Shown in pieces: positions 46,501 through 57,225 of a stretch of 64,000 nt of DNA. How positions within the stretch are numbered: the stretch's first letter is position 1; the number at the start of each line of letters is the position of its first letter. Position numbers and translations under genes: made by a program. The stretch spans positions 75,117,135 to 75,181,134 of the forward strand of contig NC_133773.1 in NCBI RefSeq assembly GCF_003597395.2, given 5' to 3'. The notes beneath the pieces are model-generated. The model saw nothing but the letters and a program-made list of their open reading frames with translations, searched no databases and had not been told where the DNA came from. Source of the DNA: Chelonoidis abingdonii. Lineage: Eukaryota > Chordata > Testudines > Testudinidae.

Positions 46501-46986
46501 CTATACTTTGTTGTGGGGTAGTGTTGAATTTCACTCTACATCATCTCCCAAATTTAGTTGATTAGAATTTTATGTAAGGATTAGTGGATGAGCAGAACTC
46601 CAAGAAACTGTGCTGCTGGAAGAAATATAAATTGGTAGCAAATCATAGCAGCACTTCAAGCGGCATGATTTTCAGCTAGTGTCAGAGCTAGGGGGATGAT
46701 ATATGGGGATGCTGCATTGCCGTTTTGTGACTTTTCATCAATATCTGATGATGAATCATAACAATGCTATATCACCATTATCAGTTATGACAGCATCATA
46801 ACTAAAATTGTGTTTATGATGCAACATCACAATGGCATAAGCTGGTGGCTCTCTGGATTTGAAGATGAGGATCCATTTGAGGATAATGTGGCTTTCTAGC
46901 TGTTAAAAGTTAAATACCCTGCAGTAGCACAGACGTATCTTCTTTGCTGTCAAAGGAATTTTAAATATGCAATATCTCAACGTTTC

Positions 46987-47142
46987 TGGATCTGACTCTC
47001 CACTCCACTGCCTTGTGTAGTGCTTTTACACCTGTGGCAAGAGGGTATAACATGCTACCAGCTCAGAATGGTAGTAATTTACACATAGTTTGCACAAGGG
47101 TGACTGGCCATGCAAGGGGCATAGCAGCAGAAGATCAGGTCC
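46987..47142. mobile_element. Palindromic hairpin element, 156 bp
   Basis: The left end TGGATCTGACTCTCCACTCC and the reversed right end TGGACCTGATCTTCTGCTGC are inverted repeats, and the centre 'gctaccagctcagaatggta' is nearly self-complementary. It belongs to the same family as 26600-26752. Confidence 0.75.
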
Positions 47143-47209
47143 ACAGCTTCTTTCAGAATTGTGGGTGGGTTGCTTCTGGTCCTGGAATTTTTGTCAGTCT
47201 TTAATTTTT

Positions 47210-47218
<9 letters not shown>

Positions 47219-47265
<47 letters not shown>
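47219..47265. repeat. (AT)n microsatellite, 47 bp
   Basis: An uninterrupted run of about 23 AT units, the longest pure microsatellite in the window. It creates a run of alternating Y-I residues in one ORF, which is therefore spurious. Confidence 0.97.
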
Positions 47266-47268
<3 letters not shown>

Positions 47269-49692
47269 CAATACTAGTATGATCTTGATCTCTTTCAGGA
47301 TCTCCTTCCTTCCTTCCTTGGGAAATTTATGTCTGTTTCTGGCCTCAGTCCCATATCCTCCTTAGTTAATTTAATTTTTTAGCAATATCTATAGTGCCTC
47401 TCCTTCCATTGTGTAGAGATCCTCCTGTCTCTTTCATTGACCTCTTGTCCCTTATGTAATTGTAATGCTTACTATAATTTTTCTTAACCCCTTGTGAAGG
47501 TGAACAGAGAAATTAAGTTTGCACTTCATTATTTTCTAATCTCAATTCTTTTTTTATAATTTTTCAAGAATCTGACAATTTATACTCATCAGATGCCTCC
47601 TGCTTGCTTTTCCTATATATCAAACTTTCTTGTTTTTGGCAGCATGTAACATATCAACGTGACACAATTATTATGAGGCTACATTATTCATAGGAATTAG
47701 CGCACACTCTATATGCATTGATTCTGGAATGTATTCAGCAACCCCTACCTGCAGATTTTAAAAGCATAATACCAGAATGCAGCAATTTCTACTTGCTTCA
47801 CTAATAAGGAAAGCTAGCCCTGCATAAAAACCTGAAGTGGTCACAATGCATTAGAAGCTAGCAAACAATATTGTGCTCCATAGAACAGTAAACAATAGAA
47901 CTTCAGTCAAAAACCTTAGGCCTTAAGAAACTCTGCTAGATCTTGGAAAATTCAGTTTTTCATAAAAAATGTTGTGCACTTTTCTTCACATTTTTGATGA
48001 AATTACTAATTTTGCATCAAAAACATAAGTGTGAAAATCCCGTAATGCAGTTTGGTTGTAAGTGTAGAAAAAACAAATCAAAAGCCTTCATTGTAAGATG
48101 GTTCCCCTGTGCACTGCAAGGACCCTGTTTTACTAATTTATATTTACATATTTTCTAATACACGTTATTTAATTAACAAAGTACAAAATTTCTTAAGTTT
48201 GGTTGGCTCTGTTTGAGTATAGTCAGGAGACATCTAAAAGGCTTATTTTCACCTTTGCTAAAAAAAAGTCTGGTTGGAAAGTGGCTTTAATTGAGTTGGA
48301 GTCATTTCATGAATTGATTTTTCACACTGTGTTTTGATGGTTGCTTCCAGGTAAAACCAGAACGTACAGAGGCATGTAACAATTTAAAAGAAAAAAATAG
48401 TTCACATGTGTAACTTCACAAAAGGCGGAAGACATCAAAGAACAGTTCAGATCAGGTCTAATTTTATTTATAAAGTTGTCACTCCTTGGAATTATTTACT
48501 TCATTGTGACTCAGAGAGGTCTTATGGAACTGCATGAATAAATAGTATGGCTGTATCCCTCTCCCACAACTTGTTTGTCTGCAGTGTGGGACTGTTTTCG
48601 CTCGTGTATGGACAGTGCCTAGTCTGTATCATCCTTGTTCTGTATAGTACCACTACACCATTGTAAAGTGTTTATTACTGAGAAGGACGTAGCTAAAGAA
48701 GGCAGTAGGTGATTATGAATTTAGCAGTTAGTCTTGGTACAAGTACAAGTTGCAAGTGGGGCTGACTTTTCCAATTAACTGCTCAATTGACCTGGTGTAA
48801 GGAAGGTTAAAGTCCCACCTAATACATGATCATTAGAGCTTTTCATGTAGCTATGCAGACAAGGCAGTCTGGGAAAACCCGGAGACAACACCATCTTTGG
48901 TGCCAGACTGATAGAGCATTTAGCATTTGTCAGTTACAGGAGGGAGACTGGATAATAGTATATAAATCAAACAAATACTTCAGTTTAAAAATACTTGAAG
49001 GGATTATGTTACTTTTTTTTTCTTTCTAAAAATGGTGTCAGATAACACAATTAAGAGAGAATTTTGACAATGATTTAGTAGAAAAACTGGTGCATTACCT
49101 CAAGGCATTGTAATGTCTTTTTAATAAATGTAATTAAGGAAGCATGGATCAGAATTTGGACTATGCGAAGTGATTATTTTGCTGTGATTTAATCCTGTAT
49201 CATTTCTCTTGCAGACATACTTTGAGTAATCCTATAATGGCCACTAACAAGGACTATTGTAAATGATATACTTTTATAGAAATGTACTTCTCTACAGTTG
49301 CATCATGCACACCTTTATCCAACCTACTAAATTTCCATTCCTGGAAAGCTCTCAAAACAAACTACAGTATAAGGAACTCTAATACAACAGTCTCAGCTGA
49401 AGTCTATCAGAGAAGTCAATTCTTTCTTGCCCAGATCTATTGGTGTTTGCTACTTGATGAACTGTTCATCCACAAGTCTTTCATTATGAGAATCAATGAA
49501 TAATAAGCAATGAACGATTGTTTATTTCTGTGGGGAGCAGATAAACAGCTCACAAGGCTGCGAAGAAGGTTAACATACAACCCAGGACTCAGGTGAAATC
49601 TGGGAGCTTTATGCTTTTTGTGTTCTGTTCTGTCTGCAAACTTCAGCTCTGGTACTTGCAAACTTGTTCAAAGTCCTTGCTGGCTTTGGGGT
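47266..49692. other. Unannotated AT-rich DNA
   Basis: No gene or clear repeat in about 2.4 kb; short T-runs at 47.5 and 49.0 kb only. Confidence 0.5.
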
Positions 49693-50674
49693 TGTCATAA
49701 ACAGATAGCTAAGGGTTAATGTTTCTTTTACCTGTAAAGGGTTAACAAAGGGAACCAAACACCTGACAAGAGGACCAATCAGGAAACCGGATTTTTCAAA
49801 GCTTAAGGGAGGGAATTTGTGGGTGTTTCTTGGTCTTGGGTCTTTGTCTGTTCTGTGCTCTCTCAGCTATGAGAGGATCTATTTCCAGTCCTTCTAATCT
49901 TCTGTTTCCCAGTTGTAAGTACAAAGTTAGCAAAAGTATAGTCTTTTAAATTGTTTTGCTGTATTTGCATCTGTGTATCTGGCTGGTGGAGTCTTTATGT
50001 GTATTTGGCTATAAGTACTTTAAATTGTATTGTTTTTGGATAAGGCTGTTTATCCCTTTTCTATTGTTTATTCATTTTCTATAAGTTGAAAACCCTGTAT
50101 CTTACCATCTAGATTACAGAGAACTGTTATTCTATTCTATTCTATTCTTTTTTTTATTAAAGTTTTGCTTTTTAAGACCTGTTGATTTTTTTTTTTCTAG
50201 TTGACCCACCAGGAAATTGGTGGGAGAAAGGAAAGACAGGGGGGAGGGGAAAAACTGCTCTCTGTGTGTAACTCTCCTAGTGTCCCAGGGCGGGAAGAAG
50301 CTAAGAGGGAAGAGAGAGAGAATCTTTTCTGTTTCCTTGTCTTTGGGTTTGTCTTTTTGTGGAAGAGAGGAGACATGCTTCTTGGTATTGTGATGTGAAG
50401 AGGTTGCATCAGTAACTCTCAGGTTAGCCCAGAGAGGAAATTCTGGGTGGAGAGAGGTGGGGGGAATGGTTTATTTCCCTTTGTTAGGAGACTCAGGGCA
50501 TCTGAGTCTTGGGGTCCCACAGGGAAGTTTTGGGGGACCCCAGTGTACCTGGCACTGAAATTCCTGGTTGGTGGCAGCCTATCAGATCTAAGCTGGTAAT
50601 TAAGCTTAGAGGGTTCATGCTAGCTTCTCAGGTTATGAACGCTAAGGTTCAAATCTGAGTAGGAAGCTATAACA
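49693..50674 (+). mobile_element. Solo LTR of a retrovirus-like element, with 5-bp target duplication
   Basis: It starts TGTCATAAACAGATAGCTAA and ends GGAAGCTATAACA, giving TG...CA ends. It is flanked by GGGGT at 49688-49692 and GGGGT at 50675-50679, a perfect 5-bp target duplication. I recognise the first 100 bases as a common turtle LTR type. An ATTAAA at 50157-50162 may be the polyadenylation signal. There is no internal coding region, primer site or second LTR, so it is a solo LTR left by recombination. The opposed ORFs at 50.2 kb lie inside it. Confidence 0.9.
50128..50148. repeat. (TTCTA)n pentamer repeat inside the LTR
   Basis: Four TTCTA units followed by a T-run, within the putative polyadenylation region of the solo LTR. 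Confidence 0.85.
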
Positions 50675-52551
50675 GGGGTACAGGAGCTAACTCTTCTTCA
50701 GGATTCCCTCCTTATATTACATTGTGGTGTATTCAGGGAGAGCCTGTGATCTCTCCCCTCTTAATCACTACTGAGCAAGGTAGCCTTCTGTAAATTTGCA
50801 TCTTCATGAGGTGCCAGATAGCTGCTTCTCCACCCAGCACCTTCCCTGATGTGGCTTTTACCTCCCAATGTCCATATAGTGGTCTTCTGTGTCAGAGTGA
50901 GTGAGTGGACAGAGAGTTGGTGCACCTACCACTCCACAGGGCACTGAAAATGGGAAAATACTTCTGCTCCCATTACCAGCCAACTTTCAGCCACTCTGAA
51001 AGAGATGCATAATGAAAGAGGCTCCATAACCTCTAATATTCTATGTAGTTGCTAAGAAACTCATGTGGGTACCTTAGTACATTTCTAGGGATTGAGTTTT
51101 CTCTATTCCACTCTGATAGTGGAGGAAACCCAGGGCACTGTTCTAGGGATTATAAGGTATCTGAATCACTTCAGTACAGAGCTGATGGACAGCAGGAGTG
51201 TTTCCAAGACCCTTGAATTCATTAGGGGAGCTAGTGGCTACATCAGTTGATCCCTGAAGAAGGTCCTGGAGGCGAGTGATGCTCAAAAACCTCTGCTCTG
51301 CGAGCAAAGTCCAAAGAGTTGGGGACAGGCCAATGAGCTCTGCCTGAAGACTTCAGACTATAAATCAGGGAAGAAAGCAACAGCATATGGTATTAGGAAT
51401 GTCCATTGATAGAGGTTACTTTGGAACCTTGGATGCCTATAGAAACCAAATCTCTGGATGACCCTACAAATCACCTAGGACAGACCCTGTAGGACCTAAA
51501 TAAACCTACTAATGACCACAGCTAGTTTTAGGTGAAATGAACATAAACATTTATAATGACCTGAAGCTCCAGAAGATACTCTAAACTATTTCTGATAGGC
51601 CTGTTCACAAATTTTAAAACCGTAATTGTCCTGTTGCTTTAAGACTCAGTGAAAAGAGGAACACAACACATTACTATAAAGTGATGGAGATAACCTAATG
51701 TTATGTATCTTCTTTCAGTTAATTTCTGAAGAGGTTGTGAATGTTTTCATTATTTGCAGATTCCTATAAAGAACCTCGGTTACTGGGATAGCATTACATG
51801 TTCTGCTTTGGAAATGATCTGGGATAATTTTTCAGTGAACATTAGGGGAACAGGATGTCTTTTTAAAAGGTACTTCCCTTCAGCCACACATTATTGAACT
51901 TGATGTAGGTATTACTGGATAAACCTTTTATGGCCTATATTGGATAAGACATATTAGATTATTACAATGGTCCCTTATGGCCTTGAAATCAATAGATTTC
52001 ATCAGAATAAGTATTTGGTGGTACAGGGAGCTATTCTCTATGACATAGATGGTTCTTTGTGGAAGAAATCAAAAGAAGACCAAACTAACTGTTTTGGGGT
52101 ATGACAGATAGTGTACCTTCTCACAAAACATTTCCAAAATGGTTATTGAAGTACAAATATTAATCGAAATAAAATAAAAAAATCCAAGTAAAATCACAGC
52201 TGAACTCTCGAGTGATGTACATACATGATTGCAAGTTGGATGTGATTTTTTTAATGTGTGTTTTATGGTGATGCATTAGAAATTCTGTACATACTGATCA
52301 CGTAAGATAGGTACCTTTTTATTGTTGTGTTTTTACATGCATTTGTTATATTTTCTTCTCTGGGGACATGCACACACATACAGGTGATTAGTGACAGTGC
52401 TTACCAAATTGGGAGCTAATCAATATTCGTTTTCATTCTCCATATATAATTTACTGCATACCATCCAGTCCCTGCACTGCATGCAGAATTAATTTCCTTA
52501 TGGGCTTTCACCATAGTACAGTATTTTAGTGCTTAAATTCACTGATGTTTG
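50675..52551. other. Unannotated DNA
   Basis: No gene or clear repeat over about 1.9 kb. Confidence 0.5.
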
Positions 52552-52635
52552 TAATCTTCACAACACCCTTGAAAGGTGTTGTTATCCCCATTTTACAAAT
52601 GGGATTCTGAGGCAGAAAGATAAGCTAAACGTGTC
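52552..52635 (-). mobile_element. MIR SINE, 3' part (split by an insertion)
   Basis: 'taatcttcacaacacccttg', 'ttatccccattttacaaatg' and 'ggattctgaggcagaaagat' are the minus-strand MIR phrases 'atccccattttacagatgag' and 'gaaactgaggcacagagag' in order. The element resumes at about 52862. Confidence 0.75.
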
Positions 52636-52644
52636 AACTAATTT

Positions 52645-52858
52645 TAGGTGCCCAAGTTGAGAGGCCTGTAGTACTTCATTTTTCAGAGTGCAATACTTAG
52701 CACTCTATAGCACTTTATATTTTCAGAGCAGAGCTCCCATAGACTTCAGTTGCAGCTCAGATCCTCTGCAAATCAGACCTCCAGGATCTCAAATGAGGAA
52801 CCTGGAAAATGAGGAACCTGGAAAATGAGGAATACGTATTGGCATAATATGAAAATTT
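52645..52858. mobile_element. Palindromic element inserted into a MIR
   Basis: 'attttaggtgcccaagttga', 'tttcagagcagagctcccat', 'agacttcagttgcagctcag' and 'tctgcaaatcagacc' are typical of the 'ggtgctgagcacccac..gacttcaatggg' foldback class. It sits between the two halves of one MIR, so it is younger than the MIR. Exact ends are not resolved. Confidence 0.55.
52791..52831. repeat. 16-bp tandem repeat, about 2.6 copies
   Basis: The unit AATGAGGAACCTGGAA is repeated exactly with a 16-base period; the third copy breaks after 'aatgagga'. Very recent in origin, since copies are identical. Confidence 0.9.
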
Positions 52859-52861
52859 TTT

Positions 52862-52967
52862 GGTTTGTGACCTGCCTAGTATTCCATAGAAACTCTGTGG
52901 TAGAGGCAGGGATAGAATCCAGTTCTCCAATGTGGCGTTCACCTGCCTTAATCACCAGGCCATCCCT
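52862..52967 (-). mobile_element. MIR SINE, 5' part with tRNA-like head
   Basis: 'ttgtgacctgcctagtattc', 'tgtggtagaggcagggatag', 'aatccagttctcc' and 'cttaatcaccaggcca' read in reverse as a tRNA-like head (A-box 'tggcctggtgattaaggc', B-box near 'ggattctatcc') plus MIR core. It continues the MIR interrupted at about 52640. Confidence 0.75.
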
Positions 52968-52989
52968 TCCGTTTTTGCAAGTCTTTGCC

Positions 52990-53262
52990 TCATTCACTAC
53001 ACATGTTCCAACTTCTGCAACAAATGAGGTCCGGGTCATACAGGCAAAAGCCTTCTATGCTACACAACTCTGATTCAATCCCAGAGCATGGTCCATCCTG
53101 TGGTCTGAATGACGATGGGGTCCTGTGGAAAAAATAATATGTGATCATGTAACTGAAAACTGTATCATATGTACAAAGAGGCTGAATTAAGGTTGCACAG
53201 GAAACTTGAATTTTGGCAGTTCCTAACGTTTGTGTGTATGACTTTGCAACTTTATTTCTCTT
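52990..53262 (+). repeat. Unnamed dispersed repeat, copy 1 of 3
   Basis: Shared phrases with 56436-56660 and 58060-58242: 'tgtggaaaaaataat', 'gatcatgtaactgaaaact', 'tgtacaaa', 'ttgcacaggaaacttgaatt', 'ttggcagttcctaacgtttg' and 'tatgactttgcaa'. All three copies are in the same orientation. I do not know the family; a LINE 3' part or LTR piece is possible. Confidence 0.75.
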
Positions 53263-53522
53263 TTAATGTGTTTATAGGATGTAGTTTACTAAGATTTTAA
53301 AAAACAAACTAGAAAAAAAACAGAAATTTCATCATGTGAAATCAACTAGAACCCTACATGGCTCATGTACCAGGTTGGGATTTTTAAATCTATAGTCCAG
53401 TCATCTATCACTTGAACTGAATAACCAATGGTAGTAGAAAGCTGTTATCTTCCGTGTAGACCTGCCACTAAAGAAGGCTGAGATGCAGAGTTTGCCAGTG
53501 GGTCTCAAAGCTATTTGTTTTT

Positions 53523-53922
53523 TGAGATGATCAGGAATTTTCTAACTACATTTTTTATCAGAAAATGCATATTCCTCCAAACTGAAATTTTTTGCAGAAG
53601 TGTATTAGTTTTGTCTGGAAGTTTTCTTAGGTCCAGGATGGAATTTTTGATAGATACCTCCCAGAAAAGCCAGTAGCACAGCAGTTAGGATGCTTACCAG
53701 GGATGTTGGAGACCCAGATTCAAGTGCCTACTCCAATTCAGGTAGATAAGTGCCCTGGCTGTTGTTTGTTGTTTGTGTGATCTCTGTCGTTTTTTCATGA
53801 ACATTTTGGAAGTCTTGGCTTCATCTCAATGTGGAATGGGGAAGGTTTTTTTGTTTTTTGTTTTTTTTTTTTTTAATCTCAACATTTTTTGTGGGATGAG
53901 AAAACTGTCCTGCCCAGCTCTG
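53523..53922. mobile_element. 'GGTCA' foldback element with tRNA-like module
   Basis: The left end 'gagatgatcaggaattttc' and the reversed right end 'cagagctgggcaggacagtt' echo the termini at 33.07 and 35.78 kb. A tRNA-like module on the plus strand (53674-53731: 'tagcacagcagttaggatgc', 'agacccagattcaagtgcc') is followed at 53733-53763 by a short reverse copy ('gataagtgccctggctgttg'). T-runs at 53846-53876 belong to its right arm. Confidence 0.65.
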
Positions 53923-53960
53923 TTTGTTACACAGCTGAGGAATATTGAGTGTCTGGAATC

Positions 53961-54222
53961 CAGGGACGGCTCCAGGCACCAGCACACCAAGCGCGTGCCT
54001 GGGATGGCAAGGCACGGGGCGTGCTCTGCCGGTCGCCGAGAGGATGGCAGGCAGATTACCTTCGGTGGCATGCCTGTGGAGGGTCTACTGGTCCCATGGC
54101 TTCAGCAGATCTCCCGCAGGCATGCCGCCGAATCCACGGGACTGGGGATCTCCCGCAGGCAAGGTGCTGAAGGCAGCCTGCCTGCCATGCTTGGGGCAGC
54201 AAAATATCTAGAGCCACCCCTG
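53961..54222. mobile_element. hAT-like MITE with perfect 8-bp target duplication
   Basis: Left end CAGGGACGGCTCCAGGCACC; reversed right end CAGGGGTGGCTCTAGATATT. Flanked by CTGGAATC at 53953-53960 and CTGGAATC at 54223-54230, an exact 8-bp duplication. The 262-bp interior is GC-rich with internal repeats of 'gcaggcatgccgcc' type. The 165-residue ORF here, the longest in the window, owes its length to this stop-poor GC-rich insert and is not a gene. Confidence 0.95.
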
Positions 54223-54234
54223 CTGGAATCCTGG

Positions 54235-54560
54235 GGTCAGTTCCAGATTTTGTTGAGGAAAATTCTTTAGTGCTTATAGGCCTCTCTGTTTCTGTCTCCT
54301 GTCCTCTGGCTATCCCTCTCTGGTTCCTGCCCCCATACCGTTTCTTCTGCTCTTGTCCCTGTCTTCAGCTTCTGCCCATGTTGCCCCCAGGTTTCTTTCC
54401 CATCACCATACTCTGAATTTGTCTCCCTTACCTTGCCCATTTTCCCCCTGTCTACATTACCTTCAGACTCTCTGCTCCTTCTCTTCCTCCATGACGCCTA
54501 TGTGCAAGGAGGGGAGGGGCTGTTTCCCTGCTCTGAATTTTTGTGCCTGGTGCTACAGTC
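54235..54560. repeat. Pyrimidine-rich dispersed sequence
   Basis: C/T-dominated with repeated 'cctgtc', 'ttcctgcccc' and 'tctgccc' words, similar in texture to 352-520. Probably part of an unnamed reptile repeat. ORFs over it are low-complexity. Confidence 0.45.
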
Positions 54561-54984
54561 TCATTCACTGGTGACCTTTGGGAGTAATTGCAAGGGAAAT
54601 ACTGTTCAGCCCCAGAATGGAGCATGTTCAGTTACTCGGTGGGGATGGTGTATGTATAGTCTGGTGGGCAGGGAGGTGTTCTGTGCCTATGGAATCGTTA
54701 GAGGTTGGCAACTAAATTCTCCAAAAAGTCTCTCCTAATTATGCATGAATTGCAATTTTTCAGGCTGCTGGGGAGCCCTGCCATGCAGACTGTCTCAGGA
54801 CCCCAGGCTTGCATGGTCTGGGTAAGCAGCCATACCCATAACAGGATTTCCAGGGTTGACATTCCCCTGGTGTTATCTGGACTGGTGATCTGCTAGGTCA
54901 CTCCAATCCTTGACTCTGGGAGCCAGCCTTACCCTGCTCTGCTGTGAGAACCCCGGCTCCTGGGCTCTTCATGCACAGCCTCTG
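54561..54984. other. GC-richer flanking sequence
   Basis: No gene supported. It contains 'gagccctgccatgcagactg' and 'acaggatttccag', which reappear in altered form beyond the LTR (56130-56190), suggesting both flanks hold related repeat material. Confidence 0.4.
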
Positions 54985-55952
54985 GCATATAAACTGCTCC
55001 TTGGATTGTGCAACCGAATTACACTAGCCAATATCTTCAGTCCCAGACATGACCCTAGGAATCTCCATTTTGCAATGTCTAGTTATACCTGCTGGACCCT
55101 GCAAGCTTATATGAGTTCATCAATTTAACAAAGAAATTGATATGTATCAGGCTTGTGATCCCCAGGGGAGTCTCTGACACACTTCAAACCAAACATGCTG
55201 CTTCAGGTAGAATAAACAAACAGATTTATGAACTACAAAAATAGATTTTAAGTAATTTTAAGTCAAAGCACAACAACTTGGATTTTGTCAAATAAAATAA
55301 AAGCAAAATGCATTCTAAGCTGATCTTAACACTGTCAATGCCCTTAGAAACTTAGATGCTTCTTACCACAGACTGGCTGGTTGCCTTCAGCCAGGCTCTC
55401 CCCTTTGACCAGCACTTCAGTCGCTTAGTGGTGGTATCTGTAGATGGATTTGAAAGAGAGAGAAGAGCATAGCAAACATCTCTCACTTTTATCATGTTCT
55501 TTCTTCCCTCTTGGCTTTGCGCCCCCACCCAGAGTCAGGTGAGCATAACCTCGTCGCAGTCCCAAACTGATCAAAGGAAGGGGGTTGACTCACACTCAAG
55601 AGTCCAACAGATCCTTTGTTGTTGCCTAGGTCAGTGTCCTTTGTTCCTAGGAGACTCTGCTGAGTTTGTCTCATACATGCCCTGATGAGGTGTGAATTGC
55701 CCTTCTGCTCTTAGAGTTTTTGCCTGGGCTTACTTTAAACCATGAGGACAAATTCTGAGCCTCATAATTATATACATGAAATTACAGCCTATAACATTAC
55801 TATAACAACAATTACTATAAAACAATGTTCAGTGCATCATGAACCTTCTGAAGACACCTGACATGACAAACTTTGCATTAGATACCACACAATCATATTA
55901 TAAGGATGAACATGGGGGTGCTGAGTGTTCCCTCAAGGTACAGAGCATCACA
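54985..55952 (-). mobile_element. LTR-type repeat, reverse orientation, about 970 bp
   Basis: Read on the minus strand it starts TGTGATGCTCTGTACCTTGA at 55952, a typical TG start, and continues with a sequence I recognise as a frequent turtle LTR ('ataatatgattgtgtggtat'). The plus strand carries 'aataaacaaacagatttatg' and 'cattctaagctgatcttaac'. No coding region for retroviral proteins is visible. The other end is approximate (a TG at about 55007 is one candidate) and no target duplication was found. Confidence 0.7.
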
Positions 55953-56225
55953 CAGGGTCTCAGCTCTGAGCCAGGAACTTGGTAATCTTAGGAGACCTGG
56001 CTTGAACCTGGGCTCTTGGGACTTCCAGGCTCCATGGTAGGCAGCTTTGGAGCCCTGACTCTAACCGGGACTCGGCTTCTGGTTCTGCAACAAGGAAACT
56101 TAAAATCCCTAAGGGCTGTGGAAGTCCTGGGACAGTCTCCTCGGAAGCCCTGCCATATGGACTGCCCTGGGCCAGAGTCCACAGGATTTCCAGACTCCTG
56201 GCCAGCTGGGCCAGGAATCTGAGTA
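55953..56225. repeat. GC-richer repeat beside the LTR
   Basis: 'ggagacctggcttgaacctg', 'ggctcttgggacttccaggc', 'ggaagccctgccatatggac' and 'acaggatttccagactcctg' form a series of loosely repeated modules with few stops in several frames. The 105-residue minus-strand ORF here is explained by that composition. Confidence 0.45.
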
Positions 56226-56435
56226 AAATTGAGATTTCATCAATAGTAGAGATTAAACTCCATAATATCAATTTCATTCAACAGCTGCCAGTTCTGAAGA
56301 GCAAATTTTATTTCTGAAACAATTTCTTTTTTAATTTCCAGTATAAGAAATTTTTTTAAGATTTGGTTTCATTGTGATTCAAAATGCAGACATTTCTCAT
56401 AAACTGAAAATCCTTATTTTGGTCAGGTCTATTTA

Positions 56436-56660
56436 CTACGTTATCTTCCAACTTCTGTGAATAAGGCAGAGGTTTTACAGGCAACAGCTTAATCAACTAC
56501 ACAACCTTGTAATGACTCAGGAATCATGTGAAAACATTAATAGGTGATCATGATGCCTACACAAAAGGAGGCAGAATTATGTTTGCCTAGCCATCTGTAA
56601 TTCTGGCATTCATTTTGCACTGTTTGGTTTTGGAATCTTAATGCTCTTTTAAGAAAGGTA
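56436..56660 (+). repeat. Unnamed dispersed repeat, copy 2 of 3
   Basis: It shares with copy 1: 'cttccaacttctg', 'gtgatcatg', 'acaaa.gaggcagaattatgtttgc', 'taattctggcattcattt' and 'ggaatcttaatg'. It is more diverged than copies 1 and 3 and has a shifted middle. Confidence 0.6.
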
Positions 56661-56812
56661 TTTAGAAAAATATAGGAAATTCCATAAAAATCTGAAAAAG
56701 CAAAGAAATTCTACAATGTATGACTGTAATGATCCCAAACATGGGTTATTAGAAAGGCTACCTTCATAGCCGCAGCACAGACATTTACCACTTGAAGTAT
56801 GGTTTAAATGTT

Positions 56813-56828
56813 TGTGGTGGTGGTGGTA
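56813..56828. repeat. (GTG)n short triplet run
   Basis: Five GTG units after 'ttt'. Confidence 0.85.
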
Positions 56829-57039
56829 GCATTAGTATGCTATATTCTTCTGAGAAACAGCTACTGGAGAAGGATGCGAATACTGCCTAGATAGCAGTAA
56901 AGGCTGGGAATCAGGATTTTGAGGTTTTATATTCTTTACTGTTGTGGGAGGGTGTAGGCTAATTACAGCATTATTGACCATTTGTTAATGATTCATTGCA
57001 TTTAGACAGTAGTTATTAGAGCTTATCATAAATTTGTTT

Positions 57040-57225
57040 CAAACTTTCAACAGAATGTCTGTCTTTGAAATGGAAACTTGCAAAAAAGTTTTAATTTAAA
57101 CATTTTTAGATTCAGTGTTTTACAAAACATTTTTGAAGAAAAGTTTCGACAAGCACAGATCGATTTTTTTGTCACTTCATTTTTGCAAGGGAAAAATAAT
57201 TTCCCAACCAACTCTACTGCTCATT
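57040..57225. mobile_element. Fragment(s) of the 'GGTCAAAA' element family
   Basis: 'atttttgaagaaaagtttcg' and 'aataatttcccaaccaactc' resemble the A/T-rich arms and 'ccaaccagctctac' end of this family. It is fragmentary. Confidence 0.4.

Noticed and set aside
47090..47365. 91-residue ORF with a YIYIYI run
   Set aside because: The run is the translated (AT)n microsatellite.
53773..54270. 165-residue ORF, longest in the window
   Set aside because: Its second half is the GC-rich hAT-like MITE (53961-54222) with a precise 8-bp duplication, and its first half is T-run sequence of a foldback element. No domain.
55960..56277. 105-residue minus-strand ORF with overlapping ORFs in other frames
   Set aside because: Open frames in several directions are explained by GC-richer, stop-poor repeat sequence beside the LTR.
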